DNA of 64,000 bases from Sphingomonas sp. 35-24ZXX (GTDB taxonomy: Bacteria; Pseudomonadota; Alphaproteobacteria; Sphingomonadales; Sphingomonadaceae), in assembly GCF_000786215.1 (NCBI RefSeq), contig NZ_JROG01000004.1, forward strand, positions 372,001 through 436,000, in the 5' to 3' direction. Each line of letters opens with the position of its first letter. The first letter of the stretch is position 1. Made by a program: the position numbers and the translations under genes. The notes beneath the pieces were generated by a model that saw only the letters and a list, made by a program, of their open reading frames with translations, did no database searches and was not told the DNA's origin. Positions 1-9,052 of the stretch are shown here, piece by piece.

Positions 1-558
1 TCCGCCGCGCAAGCTGGCAAAGCCGATCGCGCCGCGCGCCCGCGCACCGGTCACACCATCGCGCCCACGCTCGCTGTCGCGCGCCAGGTCCAGCCCGCGC
101 GCCTTGGCCGCAGCCTCGCCCAGCAGCAGTGCGGTACCCGAGGGGGCATCGACCTTGTGGCGGTGGTGCATCTCGGCGATCTCGATGTCCCAGTCCTCAC
201 CCAGCCGCAGCGCAGCCTCGTGCACCAGATGCGCGAGCAGGGTGACCCCGAGCGACGTATTGCCGGTCTGCAGCACCGCAATCTGGTCGGCCGCGGTATC
301 GATCAGCCAGTGATGGCGTTCCTCGAGACCCGTCGTGCCGACGACGATCGGGATGTTCGCCGTGATCGCCGCATCGAGATTGGCTTCAAGCGCGTGTGGC
401 GAGGAAAAATCGACCAGAATGTCGCTGTCCTTGGCCAGCGCCAGTGCGTCGCCGCCCTTGTCGATGCCCCCCGCCACGCTTGCGCCCGATTCGGCGATCG
501 CCGCTGCCAGCGCCTGGCCCATCCGGCCTGCATTGCCGATTATCCCGATGCGCGTCAT
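1..558 (-). CDS. dapB: 4-hydroxy-tetrahydrodipicolinate reductase, 3' part outside the window
   Basis: Reduces the dihydrodipicolinate precursor with NAD(P)H in the cytoplasmic lysine/diaminopimelate pathway. Translation from an ATG at 558 begins MTRIGIIGNAGRMGQAL, a Rossmann fold with the DapB glycine motif at residues 8-14. Around residues 128-142 the catalytic block EMHHRHKVDAPSGTAL holds the paired histidines and the lysine expected in DapB. 186 codons are visible and the frame runs open off the left edge, so roughly the last quarter is missing (about 240-270 residues is usual). It diverges from the sirtuin gene across 54 bp. Identification is secure from the motifs. Confidence 0.95.
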   Translation of the reverse strand, partial: MTRIGIIGNAGRMGQALAAAIAESGASVAGGIDKGGDALALAKDSDILVDFSSPHALEANLDAAITANIPIVVGTTGLEERHHWLIDTAADQIAVLQTGNTSLGVTLLAHLVHEAALRLGEDWDIEIAEMHHRHKVDAPSGTALLLGEAAAKARGLDLARDSERGRDGVTGARARGAIGFASLRGG

Positions 559-612
559 CGCTGTCCTGCTCTTGCTTGTAACCGGGCCGGTCCATGCCTT
601 AATGCAGCGGCT

Positions 613-1314
613 ATGGCAAAGATTCCCAGCATCGTCATCCTCACCGGCGCCGGCGTGAGCGCCGAAAGCGGCATCGACACCTTCCGCGCCGAAGGGGGCC
701 TGTGGGAACAGCACCGGGTGGAGGATGTTGCCACCCCCGAAGCCTTCGCCCGCGACCCCGATCTGGTGCTGCGCTTCTATGACATGCGGCGCGAGGCGAT
801 CCAGACCAAGCAGCCCAATCCCGCGCACGACGCGCTGGCGCGGCTCGACGCGCAATGGCCGGGCGAGCTGCTGATCGTGACGCAGAATGTCGACGACCTG
901 CACGAACGCGCAGGCGCGAGCAGGCTGCTGCACATGCACGGCACGCATCTGACCGCCTGGTGCCTGGCCTGTGACGCGCGGCCCGAGTGGCGCGAGCCCC
1001 TGATCCATCGCCCCGCCTGCCCGGAATGCGGCACGCCGGGCCAGCTGCGCCCCGATATCGTGTGGTTCGGCGAGATGCCTTACGAGATGGAGCGAATCTA
1101 CGAGGCGGTGGGCGGCTGCGACCTGTTCGTCTCGATCGGCACCTCGGGCGCGGTCTATCCCGCCGCCGGATTGGTGCGCGAGGCACGCGCGCGTGGCGCG
1201 CAGACGCTCGAGCTCAATCTCGAACCCAGCCAGGGCAGCCATTTCTTCCACGAATCCCGCCATGGCCCGGCATCGATGCTGGTGCCACAATGGGTGGATG
1301 AGGTTCTGGGGTAG
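613..1314 (+). CDS. cobB: NAD-dependent protein deacylase, Sir2/CobB family
   Basis: Removes acyl groups from lysines using NAD+, in the cytoplasm. The 233-residue product starts at MAKIPSIVIL; the frame is open much further upstream, but that part runs over dapB and has no family similarity. Visible are the NAD motif GAGVSAESGI (12-21), TQNVDDLH (90-97), the catalytic HMHG with H109, and four zinc cysteines C117, C120, C136 and C139. Y56 and R59 form the YxxR pair that in class III sirtuins (SIRT5, E. coli CobB) accommodates succinyl-lysine, so desuccinylase activity is likely. Length is typical for bacterial class III sirtuins. Confidence 0.93.
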   Translation: MAKIPSIVILTGAGVSAESGIDTFRAEGGLWEQHRVEDVATPEAFARDPDLVLRFYDMRREAIQTKQPNPAHDALARLDAQWPGELLIVTQNVDDLHERAGASRLLHMHGTHLTAWCLACDARPEWREPLIHRPACPECGTPGQLRPDIVWFGEMPYEMERIYEAVGGCDLFVSIGTSGAVYPAAGLVREARARGAQTLELNLEPSQGSHFFHESRHGPASMLVPQWVDEVLG

Positions 1315-1338
1315 AGCTTTTCCCCTCTCGCTCAAAAG

Positions 1339-1479
1339 CCCTCCCCCTTGATGGGGGAGGGTTGGGTGGGGGTGAGCTCTCCGGATTGCGCCAATCTAGC
1401 CCAGCCGCACCATCACCCTCACCGCTGCGACTAGGCAGCAAGCTGCCAAGTCTCGCTGCCTCTCCCATCAAGGGAGAGG
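1339..1479. repeat. dispersed palindromic intergenic repeat
   Basis: Two self-complementary C-rich/G-rich blocks (1340-1361 and 1459-1479, each built around TTGATGGG or its complement) flank a G-rich GGTTGGGTGGGGGTGA stretch and an opposed CATCACCCTCACC stretch. The ensemble can fold back on itself. Related blocks lie at 8637-8780, 17898-18001 and 35597-35812 in this window, always between genes, as expected for a REP/MITE-like family. Confidence 0.6.
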
Positions 1480-1519
1480 CGATAAGTCAGCGCAAGAGGA
1501 GGAGAGAACGGGCGCTGTC

Positions 1520-1927
1520 TCACCCGTTCACTGTCACCACCAGAAACAGCGTCCAGCCGATCGCGATGGCATAGGCGAGCCAGGTGCCGACAACGCCCAG
1601 CGCGCGCAGCTGGGGCGGCTTGCCGGGGGCGTGCGCCTGATGCAGGCCGATGATGTGCGCGGCGCGGGCGGCGAGGAACAGGACGGCGAGCGCGGTCAGG
1701 GGCCAGTGGCTGGCAGCCGACATTTCCAGCAGCCCGATCAGGATCACGAACAGCGGGGCGTGCTCGGCCAGGTTGCCGTGCGCACGGCTGGAGCTGATCA
1801 GCCCCTGGTCGCCCGAATCGCCGAACGAGGTCTGGGTGCGAAAGCGCGCCCGCACGGTGGCGATTGCAGTGGCCAGAAGCATGATCGCGCAGATGGCGGC
1901 GGTCAGAGCGGTGATCGGCAATGTCAT
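1520..1927 (-). CDS. MAPEG family membrane protein
   Basis: A 135-residue protein with about four hydrophobic segments (roughly 5-25, 55-75, 77-95 and 110-130), matching the MAPEG superfamily (membrane-associated proteins in eicosanoid and glutathione metabolism). The N-terminal half contains the family-like stretch RAHGNLAEHAPLFVILIGLLE, with the Asn and Glu that precede the second helix. Bacterial members are small inner-membrane proteins, some with glutathione transferase activity; the substrate here cannot be told. It lies 25 bp downstream of the MoeB-like gene on the same strand and could be co-transcribed with it. Confidence 0.85.
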   Translation of the reverse strand: MTLPITALTAAICAIMLLATAIATVRARFRTQTSFGDSGDQGLISSSRAHGNLAEHAPLFVILIGLLEMSAASHWPLTALAVLFLAARAAHIIGLHQAHAPGKPPQLRALGVVGTWLAYAIAIGWTLFLVVTVNG

Positions 1928-1952
1928 GGTAACCCCCCGGTGAGGGCTGAGA

Positions 1953-2723
1953 CTATGCCGCCGGGTCGCCAGTGCCGCAAGCCTTGCACTCGGGGTCCTT
2001 GGCGATCTTCAGCGTGCGCCACAGGGGCTTCAAGCCGTCGAACAGGTGCAGCTTGCCGCACGCGTCCTCGCCAAAGCCGGTGAGCGCGCGCACCACCTCC
2101 ATCGCGGCAAAGCTGCCGATCAGCCCGACCATTGCGCCCAGCACCCCCTGTTCGGCGCAGGTATCGCAATCTTCGGCATCGAACGCATCGCCGACAAAGC
2201 AGCGATAGCACGGGCCATCGGGGAGCCAGCCGCGAAAGGTGCCGATCTGCCCCTGGAAGCGCCCGATCGCCGCGCTGACCAGCGGGATCTGCAACGTCGT
2301 GGCGGTGTCGGACACCAGCAGCCGGGTGGCGAAATTGTCGGTGCCGTCGAGGATGACATCGGATCCTGTGAGCAGGTCCGCCGCGTTGGCGGGCGTGATC
2401 CGCTCGGGTACCGCAGTGACCGCAAGCTCGGGATCGAACGCGCGCACCCAGCGCGCCGCAACCGCAGCCTTGGGCTCGCCGACATCGGCGGGGGTGAACA
2501 GCGTCTGGCGCTGGAGGTTGGACAGATCGACCGTGTCATCGTCGATCAGCGTCAGCCGTCCGATGCCTGCGCCTGCGAGATATTGCAGCGCCGGGCAGCC
2601 GATGCCCCCCATGCCGACCAGCACGACGTGCGCCGCCGACAGCTGCGCGACGCCGACACCGCCGATTTCGGGCAGCACGATGTGCCGGGCGTGGCGTTCA
2701 AGCTGGGTGGGGGAAAGCGGCAT
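1953..2723 (-). CDS. moeB: ThiF/MoeB-type adenylyltransferase
   Basis: An E1-like enzyme that adenylates the C-terminal glycine of a small sulfur-carrier protein (MoaD or ThiS) for molybdopterin or thiazole synthesis. The 256-residue sequence has the nucleotide motif GMGGIG (37-42), the DNFATR motif (129-134), a CxxC pair C172/C175 and a C-terminal C246/C249 pair for zinc, and C189 in DTCAEQGVLG, near the usual cysteine region. No rhodanese domain is attached. MoeB and ThiF are hard to separate by sequence alone; MoeB is preferred because of the size and because the window encodes several molybdenum enzymes (Pao at 51.3-55.1 kb and an FdhF-like protein at 58.8-61.1 kb). Confidence 0.85.
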   Translation of the reverse strand: MPLSPTQLERHARHIVLPEIGGVGVAQLSAAHVVLVGMGGIGCPALQYLAGAGIGRLTLIDDDTVDLSNLQRQTLFTPADVGEPKAAVAARWVRAFDPELAVTAVPERITPANAADLLTGSDVILDGTDNFATRLLVSDTATTLQIPLVSAAIGRFQGQIGTFRGWLPDGPCYRCFVGDAFDAEDCDTCAEQGVLGAMVGLIGSFAAMEVVRALTGFGEDACGKLHLFDGLKPLWRTLKIAKDPECKACGTGDPAA

Positions 2724-2750
2724 GATGCTCCCCTAGATAGCGCGCCGCGC

Positions 2751-4172
2751 TCAGCTTTCCAGCTGCTGCAGCAGCGCGCGGACGTCGCCGTCCATATCGG
2801 CATCGCGGGTGCGCAGGTCTTCGATCAGTCGCACCGCGTGGATCACGGTGGAATGGTCGCGGCCACCGAACTTGCGGCCGATTTCCGGGTACGAGCGCGG
2901 GGTCAGCACCTTGGCGAGATACATCGCGACCTGGCGCGGACGCACAACCGCGCGGGCACGCCGCTTCGAGGACATCTCGGAGCGGTCGACCTTGTAGAAC
3001 TGGCAGACCGCGCGCTGGATCTCGTCGATCGTGATCCGCCGGCGGTTGGCGCTCAACAGATCGGACAGCTGCTCTTCGGCGAGCGGCAGCGTGACCTTCT
3101 GGCCCGTGATCTGGGCATAGGCCATCAGCTTGTTGAGACCGCCGACCAGCTCGCGGACATTGCGGCTGATGGTGCGCGCGAGGAACTCGATGACCTCTTC
3201 GGGCACCTCGCCCATCCGCATCGTCTCGATCCGCGCGGTGAGGATCGCGCGGCGCAGCTCGATATCGGCAGGCTGGATATCCGCGACCAGACCCATGGCG
3301 AGCCGCGACAGCAGCCGCTGGTCGACGCCGTCCAATGCCTGCGGCGCGCGATCGGAGGTTACGACGAGGCGCTTGCCCGAACCCAGGATGGCATCGATCG
3401 TGTGGAGGAACTCTTCCTGCGTCGAATTCTTGCCGATGATGAACTGGATGTCGTCGACCAGCAGCATGTCGAAGCCGCGCAGCCGCGCCTTGAACGCCAT
3501 CGAATCGCCGCGCTGGATGGCGCTGACAAAGTCGTTCATGAACTTTTCGGCCGGGCAGTAGCAGATGCGTGCGCCCGGATTGACCTCGGCAAAGGCGTTG
3601 CCGATCGCGTGCAGCAGGTGCGTCTTGCCCTGGCCGGTGGCGGCCTTGAGGTAGAGCGGGCTGAACAGTGGCTTTTCCAGCGCGGCCATGCGTTGCGCGG
3701 CGTTGAACGCCAGCACGTTCGATTGGCCGGTGATGAAGCCGGTAAACAGCTGCGAGGGATCGAGCGAGATGCGGTTGCCGCTATCGGCCAGCGGCGCGCG
3801 CGGGGCAGGGGCTATGGCGGCGGGCGATACGGCGCGCGGACGCGGAGCGTCGGTCTCGCGCGGCGCAGCGGCGATGGTCACGCTGCGCACTTCGGGACGG
3901 ACGATCTTCCACGCCAGCGCAAGCCGGTCGGCAAAGCGTTCACGCACCCAGTTGGCGGAAAATTCGGACGGCAGGTGCAGGTTGAGCGCGCCTGACGCGG
4001 GCTCGAAGCTGCCGGGGCGGATGGGACGGATCCACTGGGTGTGGATCTGCGCGCCCAGATCCTTGCGCAGACCTTCGCTGATCTCGTTCCAGTCGGCTGC
4101 CCAATCCGCTGCGCCGCTCGAATCGTTGAGTTCGATCATGCCTGTTATTGCCACTTCTTGTATCTTGGTCAT
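2751..4172 (-). CDS. dnaA: chromosomal replication initiator DnaA
   Basis: Binds DnaA boxes and opens the origin. The 473-residue frame shows the N-terminal domain I ([12 protein letters not shown]), a Pro/Ala-rich linker, the AAA+ core with Walker A GQGKTHLL and Walker B LLVDDIQF, and the C-terminal DNA-binding signature [13 protein letters not shown] start it at the ATG at 4172 ([17 protein letters not shown]). A second ATG at 4139 is possible because domain I begins after it and an AAGAAG sequence precedes it. The frame also continues upstream to 4310 but that part looks non-coding. The order dnaA-rpsT-mutM matches the conserved alphaproteobacterial arrangement. Confidence 0.97.
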   Translation of the reverse strand: MTKIQEVAITGMIELNDSSGAADWAADWNEISEGLRKDLGAQIHTQWIRPIRPGSFEPASGALNLHLPSEFSANWVRERFADRLALAWKIVRPEVRSVTIAAAPRETDAPRPRAVSPAAIAPAPRAPLADSGNRISLDPSQLFTGFITGQSNVLAFNAAQRMAALEKPLFSPLYLKAATGQGKTHLLHAIGNAFAEVNPGARICYCPAEKFMNDFVSAIQRGDSMAFKARLRGFDMLLVDDIQFIIGKNSTQEEFLHTIDAILGSGKRLVVTSDRAPQALDGVDQRLLSRLAMGLVADIQPADIELRRAILTARIETMRMGEVPEEVIEFLARTISRNVRELVGGLNKLMAYAQITGQKVTLPLAEEQLSDLLSANRRRITIDEIQRAVCQFYKVDRSEMSSKRRARAVVRPRQVAMYLAKVLTPRSYPEIGRKFGGRDHSTVIHAVRLIEDLRTRDADMDGDVRALLQQLES

Positions 4173-4989
4173 CGCTGACAACGGGTCCGGCGGGTCGATC
4201 AACGGCCTGCCGGGACGGGGTGGAACTGCGGCGGGCAACCCTTCACTTCGGTTGCACTCCAGCCGCACGCTTAGTGCTGGAAGGGGCTCCCTCGGCCCGG
4301 ATCGGGCCATCGCGAATCCGATCCTCCCGGATGCGCCAGGGCGTGGCCCCGCGGGCAGGCGTTCGCGTCGCCGGGAACATCCCGGCCTGTCAGGTTATGT
4401 GGCAATCCGACCCAGATACGCAAAACGTGCTACCTCCCCCATGCTCGCGTCGCGAGGGGGCCCATCCCCATCGCGATAATCGTCCCGTCACGCTGCCCAA
4501 CCCCTTGGCCAACGCAGGAACCCGTCGTGAAGACGGAGCACACGCTGCTCACTCGGAAAGACACAAGCCCTTCCAGGTGGTGTTTGTTGCAGTTTGTGCA
4601 GTGGAGGACGAGGCATATCAGCCCCCCCTCGGCTCATGATGTAGCGGCCAGCAAACGAGTCGAGCAAGGCCCGCCGGGTAAAAAAAATGAAATAATGCCG
4701 CTTGACTCGGCTAAGGCTAGGATATTGCTCGATTCACCATAAGTTATGAATGAATTCAATTGCTTAGCCCAAGGCGTGTAACGGCCCGGATTGCGAATCG
4801 CGGAAAACGTGGGGCTTTGCCCGAAAGGGGCGTGACGCTTTTATTACGGTAATGTCACACGCTTTGCGCGATGTTACAAAGCTGGTCTGCGAGCAGCAGG
4901 CACGAAAAATCCGCCGAACCCGAGCCCGGGCGGCGGATCATCGTTTTTCGTGGCGTGAAAGGGTGCAGGCGGCAGGCCCGCGACCCGAA
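4173..4989. other. long non-coding gap upstream of dnaA
   Basis: About 0.8 kb between dnaA and rpsT with no convincing gene. It contains an AT-rich tract at about 4676-4770, including an A-run at 4680-4687 and the palindrome CATAAGTTATG at 4737-4747. It should carry the dnaA promoter and leader. I looked for DnaA boxes of the TTATNCACA type on both strands and found none, so I do not call an origin here. The rpsT terminator lies at its right end. Confidence 0.5.
4901..4952 (-). terminator. intrinsic terminator of rpsT
   Basis: Read on the minus strand, the stem ATCCGCC...GGCGGAT with a GC-rich centre is followed by TTTTT, 38 bp past the rpsT stop. The flanks CACGAAAAA and TTTTTCGTG are also complementary, so the whole element is a large palindrome that could act in both directions. 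Confidence 0.8.
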
Positions 4990-5253
4990 TCAGCCCAGCG
5001 CGGCGAGACGCTTGGTCAGGCGCGAGAACTTGCGCGACGCGGTGTTCTTGTGGAGAACGCCCTTGGCGACGCCGCGTGCCATTTCCGGCTGAGCGCTGGC
5101 GAGGGCAGCAGCGGCTGCTTCCTTGTCGCCGGCTTCCAGAGCCGATTCGACCTTCTTGACGAAGGTACGGATGCGTCCGATGCGGTTTCCGTTGACGACC
5201 GCACGACGTTCGTTCCGGCGGATGCGCTTCTTGGCTTGCGGCGTATTGGCCAT
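4990..5253 (-). CDS. rpsT: 30S ribosomal protein S20
   Basis: An 87-residue, strongly basic, helical protein starting [20 protein letters not shown], the hallmark S20 N-terminus; it binds 16S rRNA early in small-subunit assembly. Length is normal. It lies between mutM and dnaA as in many alphaproteobacteria, with its own likely promoter upstream and a strong terminator after it, so it is probably monocistronic. Confidence 0.97.
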   Translation of the reverse strand: MANTPQAKKRIRRNERRAVVNGNRIGRIRTFVKKVESALEAGDKEAAAAALASAQPEMARGVAKGVLHKNTASRKFSRLTKRLAALG

Positions 5254-5365
5254 AGTTTCTCACACGTCTTTCAATAGGCGATCACGGCATGATCGGCGGA
5301 TTTCGGGCAACAGCATCGGGCGGCAATAAGGCGGTGCCCGCGCTTTGAAGCCGCTGCCGTTAGCG

Positions 5366-5393
5366 ATTATCGGCAGGCGCGTCAACGCCTCAA
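5366..5393 (-). promoter_or_regulatory. probable sigma-70-type promoter of rpsT
   Basis: On the minus strand TTGAGG (5393-5388), a 16-bp spacer and GATAAT (5371-5366) lie about 110 bp upstream of the rpsT start. The fit is reasonable but the -35 box is imperfect. Confidence 0.4.
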
Positions 5394-5418
5394 TGGCACA
5401 AGGCGCCGGCCGGGCGAG

Positions 5419-6243
5419 TCATTTCTGGCAGCGTCGGCACCAGAAGGTGGACCGGCCCGACTGCACGGTCCGCTCCACGGTGCCGCCGCACGGGCAGGGC
5501 TCGCCTTCGCGGCCGTAGACCCGCCATTGCTTGGCGAAATAGCCCAATTGGCCGTCGGGCCGGGCATAGTCGCGCAAGGTGGAGCCCCCCGCCGCAATGG
5601 CATCGATCAGCACCGCCTTGATCGCCGCCACCAGCGGCTTGAGCTTGGCAGGGCCGATCTGTCCGGCGGCGCGCAACGGAGAGATTCGCGCCATGTTGAG
5701 CGCTTCGCAGACATAGATGTTGCCCAGGCCAGCGACGATTCGCTGGTCGAGCAGCACAGCCTTGATCGGGGCCTTGATCGGCGAGGCGCGGCCCGCCAGC
5801 CGCTCGCGCAGATAGGCGGGCGTGAATGCGTCGCCCAGCGGTTCGGGCCCCATCGCGGCGAAGCTGGGGAAGCCTGCGATCTGCGCGGTCTCGACCAGAT
5901 CGACCGAGCCGAACCGGCGCGGATCGAACAGCGAGAGCACATGGCCCGATTCGGTTTCCATCACGAGGTGATCATGCGTGCCGATATCCTCGGGGTCGAT
6001 TCGCCAGCGCCCGGACATGCCCAGGTGGAACACCATCGAATCGCCCCGGTCGGTGCCCAGCACGCCATATTTGGCGCGGCGGCCGAGCGAGATGATGCGC
6101 GCGCCGGTCATGCGCTGACCGAGGTCTGCGGGAAAGGCGCGGCGCAGGTCCGCGCGGCGCGCGATGACGCTGATCAGGCGCACGTCCTGCAGCACGGCGG
6201 CAAGCCCGCGCACGGTGGTTTCGACTTCGGGAAGCTCTGGCAT
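5419..6243 (-). CDS. mutM: formamidopyrimidine-DNA glycosylase (Fpg)
   Basis: Excises 8-oxoguanine and other oxidised purines and nicks the abasic site. The 274-residue protein starts MPELPEVETT, with the catalytic Pro2 and Glu3; K58 is the conserved lysine in RRAKYG. The helix-two-turn-helix region contains LGNIYVCEAL, and the C-terminal zinc finger uses C250, C252, C269 and C272. The CPC spacing of the first pair is one residue shorter than the usual CxxC. It diverges from ubiE across 58 bp. Confidence 0.96.
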   Translation of the reverse strand: MPELPEVETTVRGLAAVLQDVRLISVIARRADLRRAFPADLGQRMTGARIISLGRRAKYGVLGTDRGDSMVFHLGMSGRWRIDPEDIGTHDHLVMETESGHVLSLFDPRRFGSVDLVETAQIAGFPSFAAMGPEPLGDAFTPAYLRERLAGRASPIKAPIKAVLLDQRIVAGLGNIYVCEALNMARISPLRAAGQIGPAKLKPLVAAIKAVLIDAIAAGGSTLRDYARPDGQLGYFAKQWRVYGREGEPCPCGGTVERTVQSGRSTFWCRRCQK

Positions 6244-6301
6244 GGAATTTCAGCCGTTATCAGTCTTTGCGTGTCGCACAAAGATGCTTACATGCGCATC
6301 C

Positions 6302-7033
6302 ATGAGCGAGACAGTGCCCTTTGGCTATCAGGATATCGACCCGGCAGAAAAGCAGGGCCGGGTTGGCGGCATCTTTTCGAGCGTGGCCGCCAAATACGAC
6401 ATCATGAACGATGCGATGTCCGGCGGCATGCACCGGTTGTGGAAGGACCGCTTCGTGCGCCGGGTCAAGCCGCGCGCCGGCGAGGACATTCTGGACATGG
6501 CAGGCGGCACCGGCGACATCGCCTTCCGCATGGTCAAGTCAGGCGCCAACGTCACCGTCGCGGACATCAACCAGGACATGCTCGATGTCGGCATCGATCG
6601 CGCGGTCGAGCGCGGCGAGGACCGGCTGGTCTGGTCGTGCCAGGATGCAGAGGCCCTCAAGTTCCCCGATCGCAGCTTCAATGCCTATACGATCGCATTC
6701 GGCATCCGCAACGTCACGCACATCGACAAGGCGCTGGCCGAGGCGCACCGCGTGCTGCGCTATGGCGGGCGTTTCTATTGTCTCGAGTTTTCGACCACCG
6801 AATGGTCGGTGTTCGGTGAGGTCTATGACGCCTATTCGCACCATCTGATGCCGCGGCTGGGCCAGATGATCGCGGGCGATGCCGACAGCTATCGCTATCT
6901 GGCCGAATCGATCCGCCGTTTCCCCAAGCCGCCGGTGTTCGAGCAGATGATCAAGGACGCCGGTTTCGTGTCGACCAGGGTCGAGCCGATTCTGGGCGGC
7001 GCGGTCAACATTCATAGCGGCTGGAAGGCGTGA
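6302..7033 (+). CDS. ubiE: ubiquinone/menaquinone biosynthesis C-methyltransferase
   Basis: SAM-dependent C-methylation of the quinone ring in ubiquinone (and menaquinone) synthesis. The 243-residue product begins MSETVPFGYQDI; the upstream extension of the frame lies over mutM and is ignored. The family block VGGIFSSVAAKYDIMNDAMS (21-40) and SAM motif I DMAGGTGDIA (65-74) are clear, and the later block FGIRNVTHIDKAL is typical of UbiE. ubiB starts 31 bp downstream, so the two are probably one transcript. Confidence 0.96.
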   Translation: MSETVPFGYQDIDPAEKQGRVGGIFSSVAAKYDIMNDAMSGGMHRLWKDRFVRRVKPRAGEDILDMAGGTGDIAFRMVKSGANVTVADINQDMLDVGIDRAVERGEDRLVWSCQDAEALKFPDRSFNAYTIAFGIRNVTHIDKALAEAHRVLRYGGRFYCLEFSTTEWSVFGEVYDAYSHHLMPRLGQMIAGDADSYRYLAESIRRFPKPPVFEQMIKDAGFVSTRVEPILGGAVNIHSGWKA

Positions 7034-7064
7034 TGCAGCAGGCCCGGGGGTTCGGCATCGGCGC

Positions 7065-8627
7065 ATGACTGCCCCGCGTACGCATATCCTGCGGCTCCTG
7101 AAATGGGGCCGCATCCTCGCGCGGCATGGAGCGCTCAAAGGCCTGGAGGCCGCGCCGCAGACCCCGCCCGAGGTCCGCCGGCTGTTTCGTATCGCGCGGC
7201 TGGGGGCCAGCGTGCCCAGGACCCCCGATTATGCCGGAGCCTTTCGTGCGATCGGGCCTGCGGCGATCAAGCTCGGCCAGACGCTCGCCACCCGCCCCGA
7301 TCTGGTGGGCGAAGAGGCCGCGAACAATCTGCTGGAATTGCAGGACAGCCTGCCGCCGGTGCCGTTCGATCTCATCCGCGCCGAGATCGAGAACGGGCTG
7401 GGCGGGCCGCTGGAAAAGTTCTTTGCGCATGTCGACCCGATGCCGGTGGGAGCAGCCTCTGTGGCGCAGGTGCATCGCGGGCGCACGATCGAAGGCCGCG
7501 ATGTCGCGATCAAGGTGTTGCGCCCCGGCGTCCGCAAGAATTTCGCGCGCGATATCGACACCTATGAATGGGCCGCCGCGCATCTGGAATCGCTGGGCGG
7601 CGAGGCGACGCGGCTGCGGCCGCAGCTGACCATCGCCAATTTCAAGCGCTGGACCTTGCGCGAGCTCGACCTGCGGCGTGAGGCAGCGAGCGCGTCGGAA
7701 CTGGCGAGCGCGATGGATGGGCACCCAGGCTACCGCGTCCCCGAGATCGACTGGGACCGCACCTGCGGCACGGTGATGACGCTCGAGTGGATCGACGGCA
7801 TCAAGATCTCGAACCGCGAAGCGCTGATCGCTGCCGGGCATGATCTTCCCGATCTGGCGCGGCGGCTGGTGCTGGCGTTCCTGCGCCAGGCGATCGCGGG
7901 CGGCTTCTTCCATGCCGACATGCACCAGGGCAATCTGTTCGTGGCAGCAGACGGCACCATCGTTGCGATCGACTTCGGCATCATGGGGCGGATCGACCGG
8001 CAGGCGCGGTTCTGGCTGGCGGAAATTCTCTACGGCCTGACCACGGGCAACTACCGCCGCGTCGCCGAGATCCATTTCGAGGCGCAGTACGTGCCGAGCT
8101 ATCACAATGTCGACGAGTTCGCGACCGCGCTGCGCGCCGTGGGCGAGCCGATGCGCGGCAAGCCGGTGAGCGAACTGTCGGTCGGCCAGATGCTCGACGG
8201 GCTGTTCGCGATCACGCGCGACTTCGACATGAAGACCCAGCCGCACCTGCTGCTGCTGCAGAAGACGATGGTGATGGTCGAGGGAGTCGCGACCCAGCTC
8301 GATCCCAATATCAACATGTGGGATGTCGCCGCTCCTTACGTTCGCGACTGGATCCGCGGCGAACTGGGCCCCGAGACATTGCTCGCCGACCGGATCAACA
8401 CCGATGTCGCCACGCTGCTGCGCCTGCCCGATCTGGTGCGGCGTCTGGAAGAACAGGTCCCCAAAAAGGGCGGCGCGCCCGAACCGCCGCCTGTCCCGCA
8501 TATCCCGCTGATCTGGGACAAGAAGGTGCGCGTGGCCGGGAGCGGCGGGGGCTTCTGGAGCCACCTGGCGGCGTTGGTCATCGGTGCGGGCGCCGGGGCG
8601 GCGGCACTGTTTGCGTGGGTGCACTGA
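7065..8627 (+). CDS. ubiB: ubiquinone biosynthesis protein UbiB (atypical kinase/ATPase, ADCK family)
   Basis: A 520-residue membrane-associated atypical kinase-like protein needed for ubiquinone production. Visible are the KxGQ motif (K69-Q72), the alanine-rich loop GAASVAQVH (129-137) that replaces the normal P-loop, lysine K150, HADMHQGN near residue 283 and the metal-binding DFG near 303. A glycine/alanine-rich transmembrane segment lies at about 496-518. The ATG at 7065 follows the ubiE stop closely. In related genomes, as I recall, coaBC usually follows ubiB; here a repeat-filled gap follows instead. Confidence 0.95.
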   Translation: MTAPRTHILRLLKWGRILARHGALKGLEAAPQTPPEVRRLFRIARLGASVPRTPDYAGAFRAIGPAAIKLGQTLATRPDLVGEEAANNLLELQDSLPPVPFDLIRAEIENGLGGPLEKFFAHVDPMPVGAASVAQVHRGRTIEGRDVAIKVLRPGVRKNFARDIDTYEWAAAHLESLGGEATRLRPQLTIANFKRWTLRELDLRREAASASELASAMDGHPGYRVPEIDWDRTCGTVMTLEWIDGIKISNREALIAAGHDLPDLARRLVLAFLRQAIAGGFFHADMHQGNLFVAADGTIVAIDFGIMGRIDRQARFWLAEILYGLTTGNYRRVAEIHFEAQYVPSYHNVDEFATALRAVGEPMRGKPVSELSVGQMLDGLFAITRDFDMKTQPHLLLLQKTMVMVEGVATQLDPNINMWDVAAPYVRDWIRGELGPETLLADRINTDVATLLRLPDLVRRLEEQVPKKGGAPEPPPVPHIPLIWDKKVRVAGSGGGFWSHLAALVIGAGAGAAALFAWVH

Positions 8628-8636
8628 GGTCGCTGC

Positions 8637-8679
8637 TCTCTCCCGTTGAGCTACGCTCGCCTGCGGCTCAGGGGAGAGA
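8637..8679. repeat. inverted repeat, terminator-like, after ubiB
   Basis: TCTCTCCC plus TGAGC pairs with GCTCA plus GGGGAGAGA about 10 bp after the ubiB stop. There is no U-run, so it may be a dispersed repeat that also ends or stabilises the ubiB transcript. Confidence 0.45.
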
Positions 8680-8814
8680 TACGCAGGCTTGCGAGCTTGC
8701 TCGCTAGCCGAAGTTGAGAGGGGCCTAGCAGCCGCCACCTCAGGCGCCTTCCCCCCTCCCCCCTGAAGGGGTGAGGGCTATTGCCGTCTGCATCTTCATC
8801 CCGTCGCACCGCCT

Positions 8815-8877
8815 CTTCGCGCCTTCGCGTCTTCGCGTGAAAATTTCTGGTTCACGCGAAGACGCGAAGGCGCGAAG
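8815..8877. repeat. perfect 27-bp inverted repeat
   Basis: Two 27-bp arms (8815-8841 and 8851-8877) are exact reverse complements around a 9-bp loop AATTTCTGG. The arms are themselves made of CTTCGCG-type subrepeats. Nothing in it looks coding. Confidence 0.85.
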
Positions 8878-8935
8878 GAATTGCACCAGGCAGCGACCAA
8901 CCGTGCAATGCCGACAATGATGCCCTTTCCGGTCC

Positions 8936-9013
8936 CCTGCGAAGGCAGGGGCCCATCTCCCGACCGATGTGCCGGGTGCGAGGGCACGAGATGGATGCCT
9001 GCCTGCGCAGGCA
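8936..9013. repeat. REP-like inverted repeat
   Basis: CCTGCGAAGGCAGG then CCATCTC pairs with GAGATGG then CCTGCCTGCGCAGG across an 80-bp element. This form resembles the dispersed palindromes common between genes in sphingomonads. Confidence 0.65.
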
Positions 9014-9052
9014 AGCGAGAAGGGGTGAACGCCCTTAACCACCCACGCTCAT

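Noticed and set aside
2046-3995. Plus-strand open frame of about 650 codons across moeB and dnaA
   Set aside because: Runs antisense through two secure genes and the gap between them.
4702-4726. TTGACT and GATATT as a plus-strand promoter
   Set aside because: The spacing (13 bp) is too short and no plus-strand gene follows.
4676-4770. Possible origin of replication
   Set aside because: AT-rich but without DnaA boxes; position beside dnaA alone is not enough, and the origin is often elsewhere in alphaproteobacteria.
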